From Stichopus chloronotus (Eukaryota > Echinodermata > Holothuroidea > Aspidochirotida > Stichopodidae): a stretch of DNA of 64,000 nt. Each line of letters starts with the position of its first letter. Positions within the stretch are counted from its first letter, which is position 1. The notes beneath the pieces were generated by a model that was not told the DNA's origin, did no database searches, and was given only the letters and a program-made list of their open reading frames with translations. Below are positions 45,901-51,900 of this stretch, piece by piece. The stretch is from positions 23,848,739 through 23,912,738 of the forward strand of contig SFZH01000008.1 in NCBI GenBank assembly GCA_021234535.1, in the 5' to 3' direction. A program made the position numbers and the translations under genes.

Positions 45901-47998
45901 TGATTATATCATCTATGTTCTGCATCAAAAACAATGCTTTTATTGTTCCCCATTTGCTCATAAAATTACATTCCGGTACACTGAATAACTGAAACAACTT
46001 AAACATGAGTTTTCTTATGATTTTGAAAATAATACTGTATGCTGCTTGACAGCAGTTACTGTACATACAAAGCTCTGGAGTCCAGACTTGGGTCCAACAT
46101 GAGTGACAGATTGCAACTTATTTCAGACTGGCCTGACAACATGATCATCAGTGGAATAGCAAAATAGTAATTAAAAGAGGTTAATGACAGTGCAACCTAG
46201 CAACTTTTTCTTTGTCAGCCTTGAAACTATTTGATACTTCTGTTATAATTACCATACTGCATATACAGTACTATAATTAGGTCTATCACACCTTTTCAAA
46301 GTGGAATGATGATTTTTTTTTACATATTCTCTAAAGATTGATTAAACCAAAGTACTGTACAATGTAAGCATTACCGACAATGGTCATCAGAACTAGCATT
46401 ACCATATTTCTCCAAGCTGAAAGAGCATATATAACTTTTTGATACTGATCTGCAAATGATTCTGACCATACATGAGTGGTGTTTATACGAAGAAAATATC
46501 CATTTGGCCAAAAATGATTTTTTATTTTGGAATTTGACTCAATGATGCAGGCATGGCAGGACAGGACAATAATGTAAGTGGAGGGGGTGAATGCTGACAG
46601 GACTATCTGAGCAGAGGGCTACCATCTATGTAAAAAAATATGGAGTGTGAAAAAATGTTTTTGACTTTTCAACCCTAGATGGTCGGAAATAGCATTTCCT
46701 GTAGCTCTAAGAGGCACAAACTCAGCCTCCAAATGGATCCACTATATTTGCCAGAATTGACCCCCCCCCCCCGCCCTTTTACACTTACAATGAACACAAA
46801 CAGTACATCTAGTGACATAAACCATGTACAACATGCAATGTATACTCTGGCAGTCACCCCAACTTATGGAAAAATGAATGATTTTACTCATTAGCTGGTC
46901 TAAAAAGTTTGTCTTATACTTGGGAAATATATTTCAAAGGTACACTCAGTGACTAAGAGTACAGCATACAGAGTTCTTTCAACTTGAAAATTGGACACAA
47001 TACCGGCATGCTGTTATATTCCAGACTGAAAAGTTTAACCTGTCCAAGGAATGCATTCCTCACACGGGCCAAATTGTTTGCTTTTCTGTCCAGGCACTGC
47101 AGAAGTTTTCTGAGAAATCCACAGGTTTTCTCATTTGAATTTGTGAATTCGCCTATTTCGCATTGTTATTTTGTACGCAGATTTCAGCAACCTATATAAA
47201 TTAATCTGAAATGAAATGCTGGTATTCTGGTTTTTCCTTCATATTTTTTTTTTCCATTCCTTGTTTGCATCACTTGCACAGTCTTGGTTATGTTAGTGTA
47301 CACAGTATAGTAAATCAAGAAAATAATGCATAACTTCACATTGTGTCATTTCAGTCTCTAGAAATAGCAGAATTTTCAAGTCACCAGCATATACACATGT
47401 GATACAGGTCCTCTCTTCTCTATCATGTTAATGCAGTCTGTGACATTGCTCTGCATGACTTTCCTCAATCACACTTCACAGACCAACTGTTGGCTGTTAC
47501 TTAACTTAGTTGCCAGGGTGTTGAAATAAAAGACCAATTTACTAAGTTAAATTAAAGCCTAGTAGTAGCCTAAGTACTGAGAAGGTATGTTAATTTATTA
47601 TAACAATCATGATTCTTGGAAGTGGTTGCAGCGTTTTCATTACATTGGGCCTATCGATGTGAGTTACACCATCTTGGTGGTCTAATGTCATAGCGACACA
47701 CTTGTCCTAATTTATTCCCCAGCCGCAGAACTCTGTACCACAGCACAGTGTTTATTTCACGTTGTAATTCAAAGCAAGTGTAACAACATTGTAACAAGTG
47801 TGAATGATTATATTCAAGTCGTAGTAGTTGAACTACCTGTCAGCAGATGTGTCTAAGTATCAATTGGTCCATTCTTCGTTCCTTAGGTTTTACATACGTC
47901 ACACAATCTGTGAATATCACCATGAAATTATTTATCAAATGAAACCTTACCAAAGTTTGCTCGTATCCGAGCTCTCGCTTGTCAGGCTGCATCGCCAT
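3856..47998 (-). CDS. CLCN2: CLC-2-type voltage-gated chloride channel, whole gene (24 coding exons)
   Basis: Encodes a plasma-membrane chloride channel of the CLC family (CLC-1/2/K branch). I joined 24 exons; all have AG acceptors and GT donors and all phases agree if one extra base in exon 13 is discounted, giving 830 residues (human CLC-2 is about 900). Visible signatures: GSGIPE at 151-156; GKEGP at 193-197 with gating Glu195; [14 protein letters not shown] with Val255 where exchangers have the proton glutamate; PVPTGVFMP in exon 12; pore Tyr534 in exon 14; CBS1 in exons 15-16; and CBS2 in exons 22-23 ([15 protein letters not shown]). The start [16 protein letters not shown] aligns with the conserved YEQTL of CLC-2 and has a strong context (AAGATGG). 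The variable linker between the CBS domains is spread over exons 17-21. The gene is head to head with the AP-2 mu gene. The family is certain; that it is the pro-orthologue of vertebrate CLC-1/2/K is inferred. Confidence 0.93.
4078..4138. repeat. 28-bp inverted repeat with 5-bp loop
   Basis: The left arm 4078-4105 and right arm 4111-4138 pair with three mismatches around loop CATGA. The words AGTCTACCAGG and CCTGGTAGACT lie next to the loop. A third partial copy (CAATAGTCTACCAGG) follows near 4148. It lies in the last intron of the channel gene, so the pre-mRNA would form a strong hairpin. Confidence 0.8.
4513..4599 (-). CDS. CLCN2: Chloride channel exon 23 (CBS2, second part)
   Basis: Residues 776-804, [20 protein letters not shown] then LVGIVSLKE, matching IFSLLGVDHAYVTSIGR of CLC-2. 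Phase 0 at both ends; donor GTGCAG. Confidence 0.94.
5926..7020 (+). mobile_element. Ty3/gypsy-type LTR retrotransposon relic: RNase H and integrase zinc-finger fragments
   Basis: An open stretch to 6435 encodes an RNase H domain typical of gypsy pol: LYTDAS near residue 52, [14 protein letters not shown], and TDHKPLAGL. After a degenerate linker, 6849-7020 shows the integrase HHCC finger in two frames ([11 protein letters not shown], then [18 protein letters not shown] and [11 protein letters not shown]). It is interrupted by at least one frameshift and a stop after CIAC. Reverse transcriptase, protease, gag and the integrase core are missing, so it is inactive. It sits antisense inside a channel-gene intron and ends abruptly against an inverted LTR. 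Confidence 0.85.
7046..7075 (-). other. Primer-binding site matching tRNA-Leu 3' end, unusually long
   Basis: On the plus strand this reads GTGGG-TTTGAAT-CCCAC, a perfect T-arm, followed by TGCTGCCACCA. That is the 3' end of a tRNA-Leu (CTGCCA) including the CCA added after transcription. The minus strand is therefore a primer-binding site next to the LTR, but it spans the whole T stem-loop and not just the usual 8-18 nt. Confidence 0.75.
7078..7401 (-). mobile_element. Putative 5' LTR of a minus-oriented gypsy element
   Basis: 324 bp, beginning TGTAAGGAACC and ending CCAACATTACA when read on the minus strand, so it has TG...CA ends and a short inverted match (TGTAA/TTACA). On that strand it holds a TATAAA box (about 7324-7330), an AATAAA signal (about 7259-7265), and a tRNA-complementary primer site three bases beyond its end. 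No partner LTR was found in the window. Confidence 0.72.
7844..7948 (-). CDS. CLCN2: Chloride channel exon 22 (CBS2, first part)
   Basis: Residues 741-775, [20 protein letters not shown] then [15 protein letters not shown], almost invariant in CLC-1/2/K. Phase 0 at both ends, donor GTAAGT. Confidence 0.95.
8547..9012. repeat. 42-bp minisatellite, about 11 copies
   Basis: The unit contains GGGTGCAGCCTTCCTGAGG and GGGCTGAGGCTCAATGG, with copies at 42-bp spacing from about 8574. Because 42 is a multiple of 3, several frames on both strands stay open (14-residue repeats such as [14 protein letters not shown]). It lies within a channel-gene intron. No splice sites or homology suggest translation. 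Confidence 0.88.
9013..10712. other. Intron 21 remainder, no recognised feature
   Basis: AT-rich intronic sequence between the 42-bp array and exon 21. Short open frames only; no repeat structure or homology seen. Confidence 0.6.
10713..10748 (-). CDS. CLCN2: Chloride channel exon 21 (linker)
   Basis: Residues 729-740, [12 protein letters not shown], equivalent to the acidic ADLEGEMSPEE of human CLC-2 just before CBS2. 36 nt, phase 0 at both ends, donor GTGAGT. Confidence 0.75.
11646..11723 (-). CDS. CLCN2: Chloride channel exon 20 (linker)
   Basis: Residues 703-728, a Ser/Asn/Thr-rich linker ending GKRYKL before donor GTAAGT. Phase 0 at both ends. Another frame of the same stretch is also open, but it lacks the phase fit. 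Confidence 0.68.
11724..13258. other. Intron 19, mostly unremarkable
   Basis: AT-rich. Two overlapping open frames near 12370-12844 on opposite strands have no convincing homology; a short plus-strand stretch ([10 protein letters not shown] near 12637) only faintly recalls the C-terminal part of non-LTR reverse transcriptases. Confidence 0.5.
13259..13514. mobile_element. Possible small hAT-like element
   Basis: Begins CAGGGGTTGCCAACC and ends with ATTCATCCCCTG, the type of short inverted ends seen in hAT elements. The flanking octamers match at only 4 of 8 positions, so the borders are unsure. Confidence 0.35.
13542..13561 (-). CDS. CLCN2: Chloride channel exon 19, a 20-nt microexon (linker)
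   Basis: Residues 696-702, VPRESE after a split Glu codon. A long polypyrimidine tract (TTTTTTCTG repeated) precedes the TATAG acceptor, and GTAAGA is the donor. It converts phase 1 to phase 0, exactly what is needed between exons 18 and 20. Without it exon 18 does not join exon 20 in frame. Confidence 0.6.
14099..14150 (-). CDS. CLCN2: Chloride channel exon 18 (linker)
   Basis: Residues 679-695, [17 protein letters not shown], polar linker. Acceptor ACTTTATAG, donor GTAAGT, phase 0 in and phase 1 out. No homology of its own; accepted on splice sites, open frame and phase. Confidence 0.68.
14391..14944. mobile_element. TTAA-flanked MITE (piggyBac-like)
   Basis: 554 bp flanked by TTAA on both sides (14387-14390 and 14945-14948). 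Ends are AGGTTGTGTGAC at the left and, reverse-complemented from the right, AAGTCACGTGAC. TTAA target duplication is the hallmark of piggyBac. No transposase coding capacity. Confidence 0.6.
15050..15303. repeat. ~63-bp tandem array, 4 copies
   Basis: Copies start with GGACACTATTG-like words at 15050, 15114, 15178 and 15241. Each continues with TGTCCTA..CCATACATGTTTACTACC-like sequence. Related copies overlap the 3' splice boundary of channel exon 16 at 16750-16865. Confidence 0.75.
15405..15650 (-). repeat. Candidate SINE-like dispersed repeat
   Basis: A GC-richer island in an AT-rich intron with sharp composition change. It stays open in two plus-strand frames (68-69 codons) that lack homology. 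On the minus strand its style (GTCGGTCAGATGGGGACGTT, GGGAGCAGGTTTGGGTTC) recalls bodies of tRNA-derived SINEs. A separate A-box-like head (TAGCTTGGTGGTTAGAGTGT, minus strand) sits near 16700-16740. Identification is tentative. Confidence 0.3.
16246..16293 (-). CDS. CLCN2: Chloride channel exon 17 (linker)
   Basis: Residues 663-678, [16 protein letters not shown], in the variable linker between CBS domains. Acceptor TTTGCCAG is good. The donor GTGTAA is the one that keeps phase 0 into exon 18, and it is weaker than the others. Supported by phase and by similarity of TLKAP to the KPLKPALK part of human CLC-2. Confidence 0.68.
16750..16865. repeat. Two copies of the 63-bp repeat overlapping the exon 16 donor
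   Basis: One copy covers the last bases of exon 16 and its GTATGG donor; the next lies directly beyond in the intron (GTCCTATCCTATACATGTTA, then GGACACTACAATG). The unit is the same as in the array at 15.05-15.3 kb. Confidence 0.65.
16838..17025 (-). CDS. CLCN2: Chloride channel exon 16 (CBS1 end and linker)
   Basis: Residues 600-662, starting [18 protein letters not shown], as in human SMILLGSIERSQVVALL. It continues into a basic/acidic linker ending SFHRQ at donor GTATGG. Phase 1 in, phase 0 out. Confidence 0.9.
17530..17745. repeat. Degenerate tandem copies of the exon 15 donor region
   Basis: The word (C)AATGGGTATG with a preceding gtgagt/gtaagtta-like stretch recurs at about 17533, 17583, 17662 and 17714 on the plus strand. 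The last copy is the real end of exon 15 with its GTGAGT donor. Confidence 0.55.
17710..17843 (-). CDS. CLCN2: Chloride channel exon 15 (CBS1, first part)
   Basis: Residues 555-599, [18 protein letters not shown] and following, up to YPLVDSP. This is the start of the first cytosolic CBS domain (human VRVEDIMVRDV). Phase 2 in, phase 1 out, donor GTGAGT. Confidence 0.9.
18158..18545. repeat. 51-bp minisatellite containing copies of the exon 14 donor
   Basis: Eight copies of TGACTTACACTGAGCCTGCA start at 18159, 18209, 18266, 18317, 18368, 18425, 18476 and 18526 (spacings 50, 57, 51, 51, 57, 51, 50). On the minus strand each reads CATGCAGGCTCAGTGTAAGT, that is, the end of exon 14 plus its GTAAGT donor. 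The last copy is the functional junction. Confidence 0.88.
18534..18649 (-). CDS. CLCN2: Chloride channel exon 14 (helix R, pore tyrosine)
   Basis: Residues 517-554, [20 protein letters not shown] and on to [14 protein letters not shown]. Tyr534 is the conserved pore tyrosine. The donor is GT|GTAAGT in phase 2, chosen because it restores the CBS1 frame in exon 15. The sequence around this junction recurs eight times in the adjoining intron. Confidence 0.92.
18860..19125. repeat. Degenerate AT-rich tandem repeats
   Basis: Repeated words ACTGTGTAACTATTCATACA, TATTATGACATCACA and similar, about five irregular copies in intron 13. No coding or splice signals. Confidence 0.6.
19415..19513 (-). 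CDS. CLCN2: Chloride channel exon 13, with an apparent 1-base insertion
   Basis: Residues 484-516, from [20 protein letters not shown] to QITHILPVM. The exon is 99 nt, but 98 are needed to keep the flanking phases (1 in, 0 out). After ELTG (GAATTAACAGG) one G too many is present: the run ccc at 19443-19445 on the plus strand should be cc. Taken literally the frame is lost and a stop follows in exon 14, removing both CBS domains. An assembly or sequencing indel is the simplest reading, because both sides are perfectly conserved. Confidence 0.85.
19983..20163 (-). CDS. CLCN2: Chloride channel exon 12 (helices M-O)
   Basis: Residues 424-483, containing [19 protein letters not shown] (third selectivity region) and [14 protein letters not shown]. 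Near-identical to vertebrate CLC-2. Phase 0 in, phase 1 out. Confidence 0.95.
20453..20704. mobile_element. hAT-type MITE
   Basis: 252 bp with ends CAGGGGTACCCAACC and AGTTTGGGCACCCCTG, a near-perfect inverted pair of the classic hAT form. Flanking octamers are diverged. No transposase. Confidence 0.7.
21172..21300 (-). CDS. CLCN2: Chloride channel exon 11 (K-L loop and helix M)
   Basis: Residues 381-423. [18 protein letters not shown] is the extracellular loop, with a possible N-glycosylation site (NTS). [14 protein letters not shown] leads into helix M. Phase 0 at both ends. Confidence 0.9.
22169..22253 (-). CDS. CLCN2: Chloride channel exon 10 (helix K)
   Basis: Residues 352-380, ending [15 protein letters not shown], which matches TLTFPPGFGQFMAGQ in CLC-2. 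Phase 2 in, phase 0 out. Confidence 0.92.
22908..23009 (-). CDS. CLCN2: Chloride channel exon 9 (helix J)
   Basis: Residues 318-351, [19 protein letters not shown] and a basic stretch before helix K. Phase 2 at both ends, donor GTAAGT. Confidence 0.92.
23034..23448. other. Intron 8, with a diverged duplicated segment
   Basis: Sequence near 23085-23145 (GGGAGTGCAATAACTGGTAG..ACAGGTAAGTG) recurs near 23300-23350 (GTGTAATAACTCATGGGAGA..AAGTAAGTGAG). Otherwise no recognised feature. Confidence 0.45.
23449..23533 (-). CDS. CLCN2: Chloride channel exon 8
   Basis: Residues 290-317, [20 protein letters not shown] and following, aligned to [17 protein letters not shown] of human CLC-2. Phase 1 in, phase 2 out. 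Confidence 0.93.
24584..24788 (-). CDS. CLCN2: Chloride channel exon 7 (helices G-I)
   Basis: Residues 222-289, running from [17 protein letters not shown] through [14 protein letters not shown] to AVFNKEE. Val255 replaces the proton glutamate of CLC antiporters, so this is channel-type. Phase 0 in, phase 1 out. Confidence 0.95.
25599..26622. mobile_element. hAT-type element, non-autonomous, with 8-bp target duplication
   Basis: 1,024 bp, GC-richer than its surroundings. The left end CTGTGGTTCTCAAAGTGG and right end AAAAAGTTTGAGAAACACTG are inverted copies of the classic hAT terminus (CAGTGGTTCTCAAAC). The flanks ATCAACAT (25591-25598) and ATCTACAT (26623-26630) match at 7 of 8 bases. Open frames inside are short and show no transposase. 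Confidence 0.82.
27176..27565. repeat. ~40-bp tandem array, 9-10 copies
   Basis: The unit is CAGGTATACACAACACTACA followed by CAGCTCACTACAGGAG, repeated with variation. Adjacent copies alternate in type, suggesting a higher-order unit. In intron 6. Confidence 0.8.
27869..27946 (-). CDS. CLCN2: Chloride channel exon 6 (GP of GKEGP)
   Basis: Residues 196-221, [16 protein letters not shown] and following. It completes the second selectivity motif. Phase 0 at both ends, 78 nt. Confidence 0.92.
28117..28192. repeat. 29-bp tandem repeat, 2.6 copies
   Basis: ATCATGGTCAGAAACTATAA and following bases start at 28117, 28146 and 28175. Confidence 0.8.
29253..29545. mobile_element. hAT-like MITE rich in CATGAC words
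   Basis: 293 bp with ends CAGGGTTCCTGCC and GGCCATGGGAACCCTG (inverted). The interior repeats TCCATGACTTTTCC and its relatives. The flanking octamers do not match clearly. Confidence 0.6.
29797..29930 (-). CDS. CLCN2: Chloride channel exon 5 (GSGIPE filter and GKE)
   Basis: Residues 151-195. It begins with the ion-selectivity motif GSGIPE and ends at the gating glutamate (Glu195) of [20 protein letters not shown] is diagnostic of the family. Phase 1 in, phase 0 out. Confidence 0.94.
30005..30855. mobile_element. GATTCCTTGCCAA family element, short copy
   Basis: Left end TTTGTGATTCCTTGCCAATA at about 30009; right end a hairpin GGTTCCTTGCC..GGCAAGGGATC just after (CA)n and AACATCACCATCGCAT. 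One degenerate internal unit (GACTTCAAGATGACCTTTAA) lies near 30130. The architecture matches the longer copy at 35.4-36.7 kb. No coding capacity. Confidence 0.7.
30940..31068 (-). CDS. CLCN2: Chloride channel exon 4 (helix C)
   Basis: Residues 108-150, with [20 protein letters not shown] matching helix C of CLC-2. Phase 1 at both ends; donor GTAAGC lies between the two halves of the GSGIPE signature. Confidence 0.92.
31515..31646 (-). CDS. CLCN2: Chloride channel exon 3 (helix B)
   Basis: Residues 64-107. It contains [20 protein letters not shown], the first membrane helix of CLC channels. Phase 1 at both ends, donor GTGAGT. Confidence 0.93.
35395..36730. mobile_element. GATTCCTTGCCAA family element, long copy with internal tandem units
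   Basis: Left end TTTGTGATTCCTTGCCAATA at 35398; right end GATTCCTTTTGCCTTTGGCA and AGGAATC, a hairpin whose 3' half is the inverse of the left end. Between them, 35560-36270 holds about six units of roughly 120-140 bp, each with CTGGTGACCTCAAATGACC, TTTGACCT and ACTTACTATGACCAACCCAC-like parts. (CA)n tracts follow at about 36290 and 36671. This layout (inverted ends, tandem core, microsatellite, 3' hairpin) is that of non-autonomous Helentron/HINE or 'pearl' elements; the class is inferred. Confidence 0.75.
35560..36275. repeat. Core tandem array of ~120-140-bp units
   Basis: TGACCTCAAATGACCTTTGACCTCC-type blocks occur near 35570, 35710, 35860, 36000 and 36150, alternating with (CATCTACTTACTATGACC) and (GATATTGTGTTTACAA) blocks. 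Units are diverged. Confidence 0.75.
37558..38018. mobile_element. hAT-type MITE
   Basis: 461 bp. The left end CAGGGGTGGCCAACCTGTGG is typical of hAT; the right end reads CAGGTTGGGTGCATGAATC when inverted. Flanks ACTTAAGG and ACTTACAC share their first five bases, a possible eroded 8-bp duplication. Confidence 0.55.
41110..41251 (-). CDS. CLCN2: Chloride channel exon 2
   Basis: Residues 17-63, starting MHGRFTREL after a clear CCCACCCTACAG acceptor and ending in phase 1 at donor GTAACT. It joins exon 1 exactly as in human CLC-2 (YEQTL-MYGRYTQDL). It is rich in Lys/Arg/Glu and forms the cytosolic N-terminal helix before the membrane domain. Confidence 0.88.
41252..41734 (-). CDS. CLCN2: Possible alternative first coding exon of the chloride channel (N-terminal extension)
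   Basis: The reading frame of exon 2 stays open upstream of its acceptor for 161 codons from an ATG at 41734 (open to about 41773 without one). The predicted residues are Ser/Thr/Pro-rich and acidic with no hydrophobic runs (for example [19 protein letters not shown]), as in a disordered cytosolic tail and unlike translated intron from this AT-rich region. If an upstream promoter or exon feeds this stretch, the channel would start with about 161 extra residues in place of the 16 of exon 1. The ATG context is weak (T at -3), so a further upstream exon may supply the start. This is inference from open frame and composition; no homologue was recognised. Confidence 0.5.
41774..47950. other. Channel intron 1, remainder
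   Basis: AT-rich, with many TACTGTAC words (42555, 43300, 44800, 45720-45780). A few short open frames without homology. No mobile element with clear ends was recognised. Confidence 0.55.
47951..47998 (-). CDS. CLCN2: Chloride channel exon 1 (start codon)
   Basis: Residues 1-16, ending YEQTL, followed by donor GTAAGG in phase 0. The frame stays open upstream to another ATG at 48112, but the upstream residues are hydrophobic and unlike CLC-2. The second choice, ATG at 47998 in AAGATGG, gives the family's usual short N-terminus, so the upstream part is treated as 5' UTR. Confidence 0.85.
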
Positions 47999-48559
47999 CT
48001 TGTTCGGATCGTGGACTGGATGTCCGGTCTGCAACACTTTTCTCCTAAGGTTCAAAGGAAAAAGGATGGGCAAAGCTGAGATAAGAACTTCTAATTTTAC
48101 CACAATTTGCACAACTAAATGTCAATAATAAAATTGAAAACAAGTTATAAATATTTGTTCCAATACACTTTTTGGCTAAAATATTTTGGTTGATAAGAAC
48201 ATAATAATATTTTTTGGGGGCCCCTCCACGGAAAAGTGGTAAACAAAAATAGAGTGATCCGCCCACTTCGGATTTCTAACCATAGTGATGGCGCTATTCG
48301 AGCTTTATTTTATTATCTCCTGTTTATGTCACAGCGTACCGTGACACTATTCTTTTCTTCTTTTCTATCCTACGAAAGTCAATGTTTACTTGATGAAACA
48401 AATTAATAACTTGAATAAACAACATAGTAATAGGATATAAGAAACAATAATACAATTGATGCTTTCAAAAGACAACTAAGACAAAAAATTCTCTTCAAAC
48501 TAGTTTTACCAAATTAACTGTTTCATGTACATTCATTTTTTCAAATTTTTAATATTTAA

Positions 48560-48900
48560 TCTGTTTCTTTCATTTTACACTTGTGAGTTGTTTCATGTTC
48601 TTTAGCGGTTATTTTATTTTTAAAGTTTAATCATTTCTATCCTTTATTTAACTACTGTACTTTTATTTGATTTCATGTTAGGTCCCCTGTTTCTGTGTTA
48701 TGTTTCATTTTTGATATTTTAGGCTTTTAACTTTTATAATTCGTTTCTTTATTTTTCTCTTATACTCTATGTTGTTGTTGTTTAACCCAGGGCCCCAGGA
48801 AAGAGCAACTTTATGTTGATTGGGCTACCCTTGTAAAATATGATACAAATAAAAAAAAAATAATAAATAATAATAGGATTAATCAGAATAATAGTTTGAT
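48560..48900 (+). mobile_element. Probable 3' tail of a non-LTR retrotransposon
   Basis: A T-rich stretch ends in CCCAGGGCCCCAGGAAAGAG, then GGGCTACCCTTGTAAAATA, then AATAAA and an (AAT)n tail at about 48850-48880. This is the usual form of a truncated LINE 3' UTR. No reverse transcriptase remains. Confidence 0.4.
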
Positions 48901-51900
48901 TCAACAAATTAATAATTTGATCAATCAAATTAATAATTTCATGTTACAAATTAATGATTAGTACTTTAAAATAGGTAATGTGGCCTTAGTAGGCTTTTGT
49001 AGTATCCTGATCATACTTCTATAACTTCTCACGGACTTCTAACGTCTCTTTCCGATACATAGACAACCCATACCGAGTCCAGTAATGTATAGTGTTTAGA
49101 TTCATTGTCAACATCTGCAGTCTTATTAAATTTGAACTTTACCGAATCACAACCGGATCCATGATCGAAGTTGCTAATGATTTAGTCAGGAAGCAGAGAA
49201 ATGGCCGCCTCGGCGAAGCCTGGAGTAGCCTGTGGTGGAAGACTATACAGCAATATAGGTTGGGCGCTCCGTTTGCAAGAAAATTTTCAGTGAAGGAAAA
49301 TACCTTTCAGAAATACGAAATGACATACCAGCTATCCCTTCCCATGTCTTTTAAGGCTCCCATTGTAGGACTTAAAAATACAGGTGGAATACTAGCAATA
49401 TCATTAGGAAAATATACATTACAAATCTTCAAAATATGCTCACTGGACTAGGTGATTCCCCTCTCCAACCCCCCCCCCCCCCCATATTTCATATCACTAA
49501 CCTCACCTCAAGTTCCCCTCACCCCAACCCTAACTGAAACCCTGAAACTGAAATAAAAAGAGCTGATACTGCCCTTCCAGCTCCCACAATGCTTTTATCT
49601 TGAAGAGTGAAATTCTTAGTCTCTTACGGAACAAGCTTGTAGATATGGCATTTTAACTTTTAAATTAGCAAAGCATTGCATAAACATACAGACTTCGTTA
49701 TTAATAAACTAAAAATTGGGAATTTTTCTAGCACTGGGACATATGGATCTAGTACAAAAAATAAAGAATAAAAAGTATAGTACCATTTTATAAGCCCATC
49801 TGCAGACTCCGATCGGGACTCACAGTCTTGTATATCCCTCCTCCAGAATGGGGGTCAAAAATGGGAAAAAAATGTGTCGACTTCTGAGTTCCAAACCAAC
49901 AACAGCTAATTATGTCGCCGCATATCATGATTTTTACTTCCTTCTTATTTTTTATTTTTAGATTTATGATGGGTCAACTGGTATCAATCACTCGTGTTAG
50001 AAAGAATAAGGTGACTTGATCATGTTATGGCTGAGCTATAGAATCATGTTGATCTCGATCAGAAGTCACCGTCAAAGACCATTCCTCCACTTCAATGCGC
50101 AACTCCCAGATGGATGTAGAAAGTAATTACTGTAATGTCACTGGGAAGCTGAAAGGTGACTGTGATTGCCTAGTACCGGCTAGGTTGTTTAATCATTGAA
50201 GGGCCAGGTGTCCGCTTTGGAAGTTTTGAGCTTAGAGATCTCACGGATGCTGCCAGTTGCCTAACGTTGTAGTAAATAACCTTTTCTCACATTTCCAAAT
50301 TTGAAATAGGGATCTTATGTCTGCTATTTCTCAATAAACGAGAAAAACATCAATCTTTGAAAAAATGGTGATAAGGTGGATTGATATTATCCATAATGTC
50401 TCCACCTAAGTTCGCCTATGCATGCCAAAGCGGCAGTGCGCTAATCAACATTAATAGTAAAAAAAGTCAAATGTCGGCTTTGTGATTCCTTAGCAATATT
50501 TACGAAAAACAAAGAAACCCAACATAGTAAAGAATCACATTGAGTTACCATGTCTACAAGATTATCAAACTTAGACTTTTGTTGACGTAATGTGGTCTTT
50601 GACAGAGATAAAAGTGAAAGAGATCATCGGGTTTGGTCGAAATCACCTCTCAAAATACCAGAAATCGTATTTTCAAGACAATTTCTTTTTATCGTACATC
50701 TCACCCCAGCCATACCAAAAAATTGATTTAAACACCCTTTCAGGTAAATTGCACCTCAAAGGTTCTAACCCCTTCCCCCCCCCCCCCACACACTCACATA
50801 CACACGTGCATGCACCGTCCTGTGACGGCGTGTCACTGACTGTTCCTAATTAGTTCTTTCGGCTGACCCTTTTCGGTTATTCAATACTTTCATAGGCCTA
50901 TGGGGATTTATAAGTAAAGAAATTGGGGTGTGGATGAAGAAAATGGGGGGGGGGGGATGAAGAAAATGGGACCTTTTTACCATTTGCGAAATCGTCGTCC
51001 TGAGAAAAAGGTGGTATGAGTGTCCCACACAGAAACTGGAGGGTAGGCCTATCGGCGGATGGGGAAATGTGTGGCTACAATTTAGCTGCCATACAGTGCC
51101 AACTACATTACATTATTTACATTTTTATGTAAAATTTGTGGAGATAAAAAGTTATTGGTACTCTGTAACTCGACAATCTACAAAGTTTTCCGAGGTGTCA
51201 AGTTGTAAGTCTGTAACTCGATATCTAGCATGTCCCTTATGTCCGCTGTAGCATGTTTTGATCTGTTACTGTTACTTGTTATTGACACTTACAGCTTCAA
51301 TCCACGTACTACGTCTCCTTGCTTCATATGGGTCGCTAACTTCATCACGTCTGCCACTGTGATGGTGCACACGACTGCCGGAGATACGCCCCACGAATTT
51401 TTAGAATGAAGGCGATCATATGATTGCAGATAATCTCGATCCGAAATCGTCGAGTAGGAGAGAAATTAAATGATTTGAAAGTATGTTGAATTGGCTACCA
51501 AAGTACCGTATCTTTTCTTTGTTTTCCGAGCCTAATTACTAAATTATAAGGAACGTAACTTCTTCAGTGTTAGCCTAAGTTAGGCTAGGCCTAGTGACAG
51601 TGACTTGACATGGCCTAATGTTAGGCTTAACTAACAGTAACATGTTACAATTTACACTTACTGTAGCGTACTGTGAGTGTGACAACTACAAGTTACTGCA
51701 GTGTAGGCTATTCTAACGTTATTACCTGTAAATTTAACATGTCATTTGGAGTGTTGCTTTATGTATCATTACCCCAGTGGTAGCCTCGTAAGTAATGAAA
51801 ATTGAAAATTGTAACTTATGAATGAAGTTATGTCTTGCATTAGGCTAGGCAGTATTAGTAGCATGGAGGGCTCGTATTTGCTGCACTTAACAAGTTTTAA

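Noticed and set aside
48001..48112. Longer channel exon 1 starting at ATG 48112
   Set aside because: The added residues (MQIVVKLEVLISALPILFPL) do not resemble CLC-2 N-termini; the downstream ATG has a strong context and the expected length.
49092..49451. 119-codon plus-strand open frame between the two genes
   Set aside because: No recognisable domain; starts in AT-rich DNA and no splice or homology support. Left as unassigned rather than called a gene.
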